Positions 43,569-51,900 of a DNA stretch of 64,000 bases are shown in pieces. The notes beneath the pieces are model-generated. The model was given only the letters and a program-made list of their open reading frames with translations. It made no database searches and was not told the DNA's origin. The stretch's first letter is position 1. Each line of letters begins with the position of its first letter. Source of the stretch: Flavobacterium panacis (GTDB lineage: Bacteria; Bacteroidota; Bacteroidia; Flavobacteriales; Flavobacteriaceae); NCBI RefSeq assembly GCF_024649945.1, contig NZ_JANKMS010000001.1, positions 372,001-436,000 on the forward strand, read 5' to 3'. Made by a program: the position numbers and the translations under genes.

Positions 43569-44441
43569 ATGAAATTACAACAATTAAAATTCGCTTTAGC
43601 TGCAGTTGCAGCCCTGTTTATCGCAAGCTGTAGCAGCGATACTGACAATAACAATACAACTCCAGAAGTTAAAAAAGAGATTAGTCTTTCTACAAGCGCA
43701 ACATTTGGTTCGTATCTGACTGATAAAGAAGGGAAATCGCTTTACTTTTTTGCCACTGATGCCAATGGCCAGGCATCTTGTTCTGGAGGTTGCGAAGCTG
43801 TATGGCCTCCATTTTATGTAGATAATTTGACTGCCGATAAAATCGCGGATGGCTTAACTTTATCTGATTTTGGAACGATTACAACCTCTTCTTCTAAAAA
43901 ACAACTAACGTATAAAGGATGGCCTTTATATTATTATGCGCCAGTGGTAAACGGAGTTAATACTCGTGAAGCTACAGGTCAAACTACAGGAGATGGTGTT
44001 GGCGGTGTTTGGTTTATTGCAAAACCTGATTATTCTATTATGCTGGTAAAAAGTCAGCTTGTAGGTCACGACGGAAAAAACTATAAATCTGATTATACTG
44101 TTGGTGATGGCACGACTACTTACTTTACAGACGCAAAAGGATTGACATTGTATACTTTTAAGAATGATAACTTCAAAAAGAATAATTTCACTAAAGCTGA
44201 TTTTTCTAATAATTCGGTTTGGCCTATTTATGAAACAGACAAGATTGTTGTTCCGTCAATTTTGGACAAATCTAAGTTTTCTGTAATTACGGTATTTGGT
44301 AAATCACAACTGACTTACAACGGTTGGCCATTATATTATTTCGGACAAGATGCTTCTGTTAGAGGTGCGAATAAAGGAATTAGTTTCCCTGCTCCAGGTG
44401 TTTGGCCAGTTCCTGTAAAAGACATTGCTCTTGCTATATAA
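43569..44441 (+). CDS. lipoprotein with secreted-repeat (COG4315-type) domains
   Basis: A 290-residue lipoprotein (lipobox ASC). It contains several copies of the small repeat that typically shows a G-x-SLY-x-F core, here GKSLYFFATDANG, and a W-P-containing end (CEAVWPPF), with LTYKGWPLYYYAPVV and GVWFIAKPDYSIM in the first half. Matching words LTYNGWPLYYFGQDASV and GVWPVPV occur in the second half, so it is a tandem duplication. This family is found in lipoproteins of unknown function. Its proximity to the cytochrome and YceI genes suggests a redox or stress link, which is inference. Confidence 0.85.
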   Translation: MKLQQLKFALAAVAALFIASCSSDTDNNNTTPEVKKEISLSTSATFGSYLTDKEGKSLYFFATDANGQASCSGGCEAVWPPFYVDNLTADKIADGLTLSDFGTITTSSSKKQLTYKGWPLYYYAPVVNGVNTREATGQTTGDGVGGVWFIAKPDYSIMLVKSQLVGHDGKNYKSDYTVGDGTTTYFTDAKGLTLYTFKNDNFKKNNFTKADFSNNSVWPIYETDKIVVPSILDKSKFSVITVFGKSQLTYNGWPLYYFGQDASVRGANKGISFPAPGVWPVPVKDIALAI

Positions 44442-44453
44442 TATTTACTATTT

Positions 44454-44490
44454 CAAACTGGTCCAATCAAATGGGCCAGTTTGATTTTAT
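44454..44490. terminator. bidirectional terminator between the repeat lipoprotein and HEAT protein
   Basis: CAAACTGGTCC and GGGCCAGTTTG pair over 11 bp with one G-T around an 8-base loop. T-rich flanks suit both converging transcripts. Confidence 0.7.
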
Positions 44491-46148
44491 TTCCAGTTTT
44501 TTAATAATTCGTTCGCAAGTTCTTTTACAACCGTTTCATCGCTGTTTAAAAATGTTTTGATTTCTTTTTCTGCTTTTTCCCCTTTAAGCATTGCCAATGC
44601 AATCAGAAAGTTTCTACAGTTGAAATCACTTTCTTTTCTTGCTTCTTCACAAGCTTTAATCAATAGATCGGCTGAAGCAACATCTTTTAATCTTCCTAAT
44701 CCTAATGCGGCATCATATCTCATTGAAAAATCTGATTCGTTATTTTTTAGGATTTTTTTGAAAAGCTCTTTATGTTTCTCTAATGGAAAGTTCGACAAAT
44801 ATTCTATTGAGGCTCTTTCCCATTCCAATGCTTCACCTCTTTCTTTATATATCTTTTCAAATGTATCTTGCTGATTATTTACATTATTTACAATAAGCAA
44901 ATTCACTAAAGCAACTGTTCTGTATTGTTCATAATTGATCAAAACTGGTAAAAGATCAATTAATCTTTGATTCTTATTTCCTTTTAGAGCATCGGCACTC
45001 CAATATCTCACAGAAGAATCTTTGTGTTTTAAAAAGTCAATTAAAATAGTAGTACTTTCAGCATCATTTCTTCCTTCTAATGCTCTTACTAATTGTGCAA
45101 TCACTTTTTCGTTTTTACAAACTTTTAAAGTGTGTTGAATATTCGGTAATACTTCATCAGAATAAATCAATTTATTATGCTGAACAAAAATGAAATAGTC
45201 ATCTGAAACCTTTTTTGATTCTAATAATGTTAACCAAAACCTTAGATTTTCAATTTTATTCGATTCAAAAAAACAATCTAATAAATCATTTGAAATACTG
45301 TCTTTTTGAGTCATTAATAATTTTAAATATTCATTATCGCTACTTGTTGGACTTTCAGCTAAGGCCTGCAAGGCAATTTTACGCACTTTATCATTATCTA
45401 AAAATGGTTTAAAGGTTTCTAGTAAATTCCCTATTTTAAGTTCTTTTACTGTATAAATGGCGTATCCTTTTATATTGATATCCCAATTTTTAACGGCGTC
45501 TAAAACGATCTTTTCTGTTTTATCATTTTTATCTGTTATTGATAATATCTGAACCGCTAAAATTTTAGCTTTTAAGTTTTCACTATCATATCTTTTATAT
45601 GCCGTTTCTTGTAAACTGTCTTTATCCAATCTGAAAAATAAAGGTATCATGTGCGCATCACCGAAGTTTTCATTTTCTACTAAAAAGTCAAACATTTCGG
45701 TGGTATGTTTTGTCTTTAGATGCAGAAGTGCCATTCCACACCAAAGCAAATTTCCTTTTTCTTTTTCTATTTTTAATTTGTTTAATAATTGTTCTTCTCT
45801 TGACAAATCGTTAGAAGCGCCAATCATTAAATAAGAAAGTAAACGTTGATTCGGATTTTCTGAATTCAACATTTTATCAATGTTCTCAGTATATAAATTC
45901 TCCTTTTTGAAATCACTTAAAGGAAATGCCGTCAAACTTTCTCCTTTTAAATTGGAGGTTAACTGTGTAATATCACTTTGAGGGGTTAGAATATTTGGGT
46001 ATTTGCGAAATAAATCATCTAAACTTTCTTCATTAAATGTTTCACTTAAAGAGTGTTCAAAATCAGTCTTAAAATTGGTTAAATCCTGACTTTGAATCTT
46101 TGTAAAAAAAGTTAAAAGAATACTTGTGATAAGTAGTTTTATTTTCAT
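44487..46148 (-). CDS. exported HEAT-repeat protein
   Basis: A 553-residue protein with a signal peptide (LLITSILLTFFTKIQSQ). From about residue 60 on it is all-helical with HEAT-type repeats (YKRYDSENLKAKILAVQILS; DNDKVRKIALQALAES; KHKDSSVRYWSADALKG; RYDAALGLGRLKDVASADLL). HEAT repeats form scaffolds; no enzyme motif is present. It faces away from the TPR kinase gene, sharing a 304-bp intergenic region that contains the LytTR-type direct repeat. It could therefore be part of the same regulon. Partner unknown. Confidence 0.78.
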   Translation of the reverse strand: MKIKLLITSILLTFFTKIQSQDLTNFKTDFEHSLSETFNEESLDDLFRKYPNILTPQSDITQLTSNLKGESLTAFPLSDFKKENLYTENIDKMLNSENPNQRLLSYLMIGASNDLSREEQLLNKLKIEKEKGNLLWCGMALLHLKTKHTTEMFDFLVENENFGDAHMIPLFFRLDKDSLQETAYKRYDSENLKAKILAVQILSITDKNDKTEKIVLDAVKNWDINIKGYAIYTVKELKIGNLLETFKPFLDNDKVRKIALQALAESPTSSDNEYLKLLMTQKDSISNDLLDCFFESNKIENLRFWLTLLESKKVSDDYFIFVQHNKLIYSDEVLPNIQHTLKVCKNEKVIAQLVRALEGRNDAESTTILIDFLKHKDSSVRYWSADALKGNKNQRLIDLLPVLINYEQYRTVALVNLLIVNNVNNQQDTFEKIYKERGEALEWERASIEYLSNFPLEKHKELFKKILKNNESDFSMRYDAALGLGRLKDVASADLLIKACEEARKESDFNCRNFLIALAMLKGEKAEKEIKTFLNSDETVVKELANELLKNWK

Positions 46149-46324
46149 TTCCTTTTTTATTTGTTAGAAGAATTTTATGTGTAATTCATGCTTCCGCAAT
46201 CTTGTTAATTTTGCGCTTTTCAAACAAATATATCTAAAATAACTTACAACGTATAATGTCCTTTCTTTTAAAAATAAATCTTTATAAGTAACTATATAAG
46301 CTTAATTCAATATCATTCAATTGA

Positions 46325-46356
46325 ATTCAGAACAAAGAATAAATGATTCAGAACAA
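46325..46356 (+). promoter_or_regulatory. LytTR-type direct-repeat binding site upstream of the kinase/regulator operon
   Basis: ATTCAGAACAA (46325-46335) is repeated exactly at 46346-46356 after 10 bp, giving a period of 21 bp. LytTR regulators classically bind two ~9-bp direct repeats with ~12-bp spacing, which is the same period. The site ends 28 bp before the -7 box at 46385. The same layout recurs upstream of the SprB-repeat adhesin. Confidence 0.7.
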
Positions 46357-46384
46357 TTATTAAAACAATATCTAATGTAATTTA

Positions 46385-46392
46385 TACATTTG
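46385..46392 (+). promoter_or_regulatory. -7 box for the kinase/regulator operon
   Basis: TACATTTG matches TAnnTTTG exactly and lies 28 bp after the LytTR-type repeat and 60 bp before the preferred GTG start at 46453. No TTG is seen at -33, as expected for an activator-dependent promoter. Confidence 0.55.
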
Positions 46393-46452
46393 ATTTTCAT
46401 GTAAAATATACTTTCAATATATTTAGTGTGTCTCATTATTATTTTTGGAATC

Positions 46453-48153
46453 GTGAAAATTCGTTTAAGCTTTTTTTTAATTTTTACTACTCTAGTCTGT
46501 TTAGGTCAGTCTTCTTTTAATTCATTAAAGAAGGATCTTGAACAGAAAATTGTGTATTGTAAATTTAAAGAAGTTTTAAATCTTATTGAAAAAAACAGAG
46601 AATCTTATAGCGGTTCTGCCGGAATTGAACTAGACATTATAAAACTGAAAACCTTAACTGAACTTGGTCTTTATGATGAGGCTTTTAAACTTTCACAAAA
46701 TCTAAACACAGATTCTCAAACAAGTCCAGAACAGCAACTTAACATCTATGTTGAAAGAGCACTGATCTTTGAGATTAACGAAAATGCAGCTTCTTGCTTT
46801 AAGGAACTGAAGAAAGCTGAAACCATATTTTCTAATTATCCCTATCTGAAATCGAAAAATTACACCAATTTTCTAATTCGTAAATCTTCTTATTATCGTG
46901 TAAACGGTTTTTCTGAAAAGGCATATCAACTTGCTCTTCAGGCAGAAAAATACGCAGAAAAAGTTCATGATACGGTAAACATGCCTGTTGTACAACTTAT
47001 CCTTGGATTGGGTAATCGAAAATCTGATTCAGAAAAAGAGTTAAAATATTACCAGCGCGCACTTTATTTATACAAAAAACAGCATCATTACGAGGCTATT
47101 ATATCTATGTATAATAATCTGAGTTTTTATTATTTAAAGGACAAAAAATACAATACAGCTGAAACTTACATAGATTCTGCACTGGCTTTAGTATCAAAAT
47201 CAAATGTTCTCAATTACAAAGCTGATGTATACGAAACCAAAAGCATTATACTTGAAAAACAGCATAAGCCAGATTCTAGTCTGTTTTATTATAAAAGTGC
47301 TTCAGAATATTATAAAAAATATTATAGCGAACAGCGAGATCTAAAAATTAAAGAACTTGAAACGCAATACAACTTTGAAAAAGAAAAAAGTGAGAAACAA
47401 GCCTTAAAAAAAGATATTAAAAAGACTCGAATCTTAAACACTACACTCATTGTATCGGTTCTTGTTCTGGCTTTATTTACATATCAACTGACGAGAAACA
47501 AAAGAAAGATCGAAAAACAGAAGAAAAAAATTTCTGAAAACAATTCAGCCTTGCAGATTAGTTTAGAAGAAAAACAGTTTCTGGTTCAGGAATTGAATCA
47601 CAGAGTCAAAAATAATCTTGCCGTAATTTTAAGTTTGATTGATTTTCAAAAAGACCAGGAAGAAAATGAAGATTATAAAAACCGATTTGACGACCTTTAT
47701 CAACGTATTAAAACCATTATGATTGCTCATGAACTCTATACTTACAGTGTAAACTATCAGGATCATTCAAGAGTTGAAGCAAGTACTTATCTGGATAAGA
47801 TTTTTGAAACCCACCAAAACAGTAGTATACGAATTTTTACCTATACCATTAATGCTGAAGAAGTTTATTTCAGTGTAGATAAAATATTGTCACTCGGACT
47901 TCTTGTAAATGAATTAGTGACCAATTCTATTAAACATGCAAAATCTACAGAAGATCTTGCTTTGCAGCTGCAACTTAAAAAAACTGATACCAATAAAATA
48001 AAAATTCACTATTCTGACAATGGGACAATTTTCAACTTTGAAACCAAAAAAGATTCTTTGGGACTTATTATTGTTGAAGGAATGGTAAAACAATTAAAAG
48101 GGCATTACACAAGAGAAAATTCAAAATACAAAATCGTATTTCCTAATGACTGA
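46453..48153 (+). CDS. TPR-containing sensor histidine kinase (HisKA_2 type)
   Basis: Read from the GTG at 46453, 566 residues with a clear signal peptide (KIRLSFFLIFTTLVCLGQ); an earlier GTG at 46426 adds residues that spoil the signal. The periplasmic part carries TPR-like helical repeats (AYQLALQAEKYAEKVHD; ISMYNNLSFYYLKDKKYNTA). A membrane helix (LNTTLIVSVLVLALFTYQL) is followed by a coiled coil, then HisKA_2 with His383 in ELNHRVKNNLAVILSLIDF and an HATPase (LVNELVTNSIKHAK). The TPR domain likely senses a protein or envelope state. The response regulator gene overlaps it by 8 bp, so they are cognate partners. Confidence 0.9.
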   Translation: MKIRLSFFLIFTTLVCLGQSSFNSLKKDLEQKIVYCKFKEVLNLIEKNRESYSGSAGIELDIIKLKTLTELGLYDEAFKLSQNLNTDSQTSPEQQLNIYVERALIFEINENAASCFKELKKAETIFSNYPYLKSKNYTNFLIRKSSYYRVNGFSEKAYQLALQAEKYAEKVHDTVNMPVVQLILGLGNRKSDSEKELKYYQRALYLYKKQHHYEAIISMYNNLSFYYLKDKKYNTAETYIDSALALVSKSNVLNYKADVYETKSIILEKQHKPDSSLFYYKSASEYYKKYYSEQRDLKIKELETQYNFEKEKSEKQALKKDIKKTRILNTTLIVSVLVLALFTYQLTRNKRKIEKQKKKISENNSALQISLEEKQFLVQELNHRVKNNLAVILSLIDFQKDQEENEDYKNRFDDLYQRIKTIMIAHELYTYSVNYQDHSRVEASTYLDKIFETHQNSSIRIFTYTINAEEVYFSVDKILSLGLLVNELVTNSIKHAKSTEDLALQLQLKKTDTNKIKIHYSDNGTIFNFETKKDSLGLIIVEGMVKQLKGHYTRENSKYKIVFPND

Positions 48154-48796
48154 ACATAAAAGCAGAATATTAATTGTAGAAGATGAAGTCTTAATTGCAT
48201 TGTCTTTAAAGAAAATGCTGGAGCCATTTTTTACCACTGATATTACCCACAGCTATGAAGAAGCTAGAATACTCCTTTCGAACAGACTATTTGATCTTGT
48301 TTTAATTGATATTTCTCTTTCTGGAGATAAAACTGGACTTGATTTGGCTGAATTCATCAATACTACTATTTCAATACCTTTTATATTCACGACGGCGCTC
48401 ACAGATCCAAGTACTTTGGAAAAGGTTACACATCTAAGACCTTCTGCTTATCTTTCTAAACCAGTCGAAAAAGTCAACTTGGTAACAGCTATTAATCTTG
48501 CTTTGGTTAATGAAGATTCGGTTTTTAAAATTGAACTGGGCAAACAGATATATTATTTCCAGTCAAAAGATTTTTTGTTTGCCGAAGCAGATCATGTGTA
48601 TGTTGAAATACATCTCAAATCTGGAAAAAATCAGATTTTAAGAACCACTATGACTAATTTAGAAGAGATTTTCCCTGCTAAACATTTCAAAAGAATAAAT
48701 CGTAGTACAGCTGTAAATCCTTATCATGTTTGGAAAATCATCAACGATAAACTTTACATTGAAGATAAGATTTTTAAAATCTCCAAAAATTTCTGA
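48146..48796 (+). CDS. LytTR-family response regulator
   Basis: A 216-residue regulator. The receiver spans about 1-120, with the acidic pocket Glu12-Asp13, phospho-acceptor Asp55 (LVLIDISLSG) and Lys in LSKPVEK. The LytTR DNA-binding domain covers about 125-216 (FLFAEADHVYVEIHLKSGKN; LEEIFPAKHFKRINRSTAVN; VWKIINDKLYIEDK). LytTR proteins bind direct repeats. Because matching 21-bp-period direct repeats lie upstream of its own operon and upstream of the SprB-repeat adhesin, both are probable targets. Confidence 0.93.
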   Translation: MTEHKSRILIVEDEVLIALSLKKMLEPFFTTDITHSYEEARILLSNRLFDLVLIDISLSGDKTGLDLAEFINTTISIPFIFTTALTDPSTLEKVTHLRPSAYLSKPVEKVNLVTAINLALVNEDSVFKIELGKQIYYFQSKDFLFAEADHVYVEIHLKSGKNQILRTTMTNLEEIFPAKHFKRINRSTAVNPYHVWKIINDKLYIEDKIFKISKNF

Positions 48797-48801
48797 TTTC
48801 A

Positions 48802-48833
48802 TTTCAGAACAAAAAATAGCAGTTTCAGAACAT
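48802..48833 (+). promoter_or_regulatory. LytTR-type direct-repeat site upstream of the SprB-repeat adhesin
   Basis: TTTCAGAACAA (48802-48812) is repeated as TTTCAGAACAT at 48823-48833, period 21 bp, differing in only one base between the two copies. It starts 6 bp past the response-regulator stop. A near-consensus -7 box TAGTTTTA (48861-48868) follows after 27 bp, matching the spacing seen before the kinase gene. Confidence 0.7.
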
Positions 48834-48997
48834 TTTTTAAGTCCTTGCTAAGGAAAGTTTTAGTTTTAAACTCTGAATAAAACCAAAAGCCCCTGTAATC
48901 CTTTTCTATTTCTCCTGATGCAGTAGCTTTCTGTATGCTTCTGTCCTTTTTTCAGAAGCAGTTTTATTAAAACTATTCTTTAAACAAAAGGACGATT

Positions 48998-51900
48998 ATG
49001 AAACAACTCTACACGTTAATTAAATTTGGTTGCTTTTTATTTATACTACAGTTTACAACTGCTTATGCTCAAAATTATCAACCGATTACCATTCAAAGTG
49101 GTTTTAATGCCGATGTTATAGCAAATGGTATTGGTCCAGCCGCAAATTCGACAACCCATGATGTTGATGGAGTCAACTTCGCTTTTATAGCTAGGAACTT
49201 TCAGTCAACTTCTTCAAGCATAGCGCTTACATATGGTCTACCTGAATCAGGCATCATAAATTCCTTAGTGGCGACTACACCTGATTTAAGCTATCAACTG
49301 GCTAATTACAGCGGAAATAATTGTTTACGCTTTCCAAAACTAAACGATTCAGGTACATTGATTTTCAGTCGTTCATTTAAGGCTTACACTATTTATATCT
49401 TGGCTACATCGGGATCTGGATCCAGTAAAATGGACGTCATCGTAAACTTTACAGATTCAAGTACACAGACATTTACAGGAATACAGATCGATGATTGGTA
49501 TGCCGGCCTTAATTTTGCTGCGCAGGGTATTGGAAGGGTAAATAGAGTTACGGATGATTTAGAACAATACTACGAAACCAATCCTCGTCTTTATCAGATT
49601 CCACTAGCTATTGGTTCATCAAACCAAAATAAGGAAATAAAAAGCATCAGCTTAAAAAAAAACGGTGGAAATGGTGTATCCAACATCTTTGCCGTTTCAG
49701 CGGATATCTATAATCCCTGTACACCAGCAGAAAATATCAGTTCGTCAGCTGCTATGGATAATGTTTCCATTAACTGGACTGCTGCTTCCTCATCACCAAA
49801 CAACGGTTACGACTATTATTTAAGTATGACAGATACAGCTCCTACTCCGGCAACCACTCGAACAGGAAATGTTTCCGGCACAACTTTAAACCTAAATTCA
49901 TTACTAGTTGGACAAACCTACTATGTATGGATCAGATCCAACTGTGGCTCGGGTGTTCTAGGTGATTGGAAAAAACATGTTTTTACAACAGGTAGGATTT
50001 CTGCCTTATATGATAAAGGAGATATTCAAACATCGTATATTACTAGTTCATCTTTGACTACTGCTGCAGAAACACTTTGTCCAGGCCAGCTTTCCATTAC
50101 GATTCCCGAAGGATACCGAATAAAGAATACTACCGTGGAGTATAACATGACTGCATTACAAGGTTCACAATATGAACAACGAAGTTTTCTGACCTGCAAA
50201 AACAATAACACTACAGAAGGCACTATTGTTTCAGGAACAACTACATCGACAAAAACAACTAATTACAAAAGGGATATTGCAATTGCCAACGGTTTGACCG
50301 GTACTGTAAATTTTGAACTCAAAGCATTTCGTACCTCGAGAGGGACTGGTTGCAGCACAGAATATAACAAAGTGGATAACAATTCCTGGAAGATAACAAC
50401 CACTCTCGAACTTATTCCTTTAACTGTCGTTAGATCTCAGACAGATGTTTTATGCAAAGGTTCAGGTACCGGAACCGCAACAGTAAACATTAAAGGCGGA
50501 AGCGGAAAATATCTTTATATATGGACTCCTACAGGAGGTACAGCCGCAACGGCAACCGGATTATCTACAGGAACATACAAGGTAAATATTACAGATGCAG
50601 CTACGTCTGTTTCAATCGATGAAACTTTCACCATAAACGAGCCTCCAACATTAAGTGCCATTACGAATCAAACAGATGCCACCTGTTCGTCTGGTGGTAC
50701 GGCATCCGTAATGCCATCCGGTGGTGTGGCCCCCTATTCTTATCTATGGACTCCCAGCCGAGACACAACAGCAAATGTTTCAAATTTAGCCCCTGGAAAT
50801 CATAACTGCCGAATTACGGATGCAAACGGCTGTACAGTTACCAAAAACTTTGTTATTACTACTACGAATACTCTGGTGGCATCTACTTTTCAAACTGACC
50901 TTTTATGTCATAATGGAAATACTGGAAGTGCGGGGGTAATACCGTCGGGAGCACCAGGTCCATTTACATATATGTGGTCCCCTTCTGGAGGGAATGCCGA
51001 TACGGCACATAATCTTGCAGCAGGAAATTATTCTGTAACCATCACTGCCCACAATGGATGTTCAATTGTAAAAAACTTTATCATAATCCAACCACCAGCA
51101 ATTGTGGTCACAAAAACCGGACAAACAGATGTTACTTGCTTTGGTGGCTCCAACGGTTCCTTGTCTGTCGCTGTAACTGGAGGAAGTTCTGGTTACACGT
51201 ATTTATGGGCACCTTCTGGAGGAACTTCCGCAACAGCAACTGGTCTTTCTGCTGGAATTCATACACTTACTGTAACGGATTCTAATGGATGTACTAAAAC
51301 AGAAAATTACACCATTACACAACCTGCCGCACTTACACCATCAATAACCAAAACTAACGTATCCTGCAATGGAGGTTCCAACGGATCTGCAACTGTGAGC
51401 GTTACGGGCGGAACTGGAGCCTATACGTATTTATGGTCACCTTCCGGAGGGACTGCATCTACAGCATCTGGCCTGTCTGCAGGAAATTACATTGTTACTA
51501 TAAAAGATGCCAACTTATGTCAGACCACAGCAAGCGTTCTCATAGATCAACCTGATTTACTTACAGCAACAATAGCAAAAACAGATGTCACCTGCCATAA
51601 TACCAATAATGGAACTGCAACAGTAACTGCTAATGGAGGAACTGGCACTTATACCTATTCATGGGCTCCATCGGGAGGAACGGCTTCTACTGCCTCAGGA
51701 TTGGCTCCCGGAACTTACACGGCAATGATAACGGATACAAATGGATGCTTTATAACTAAAACAGTTACTATTTCGGAGCCATCTCAACTTATAGCGGTTA
51801 CTTCTAAGGTCGATGTTTCCTGCAAAGGAGGATTTAACGGAACTGCAAGCATTGTTGCAACTGGAGGAACGGGAAATTACAAGTATTCCTGGTCTCCATC

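Larger units (their letters stand above)
46149..46452. other. divergent intergenic region with LytTR-type site
   Basis: This 304-bp region between the HEAT gene and the kinase gene carries the direct repeat 46325-46356 and a plus-strand -7 box TACATTTG (46385-46392). On the minus strand TATATTTG (46225-46232) is a -7 match for the HEAT gene, 77 bp from its start. No additional gene is visible. Confidence 0.6.

Noticed and set aside
46426..46452. Earlier GTG start for the TPR kinase
   Set aside because: It adds nine residues before an otherwise ideal signal peptide; the GTG at 46453 is favoured.
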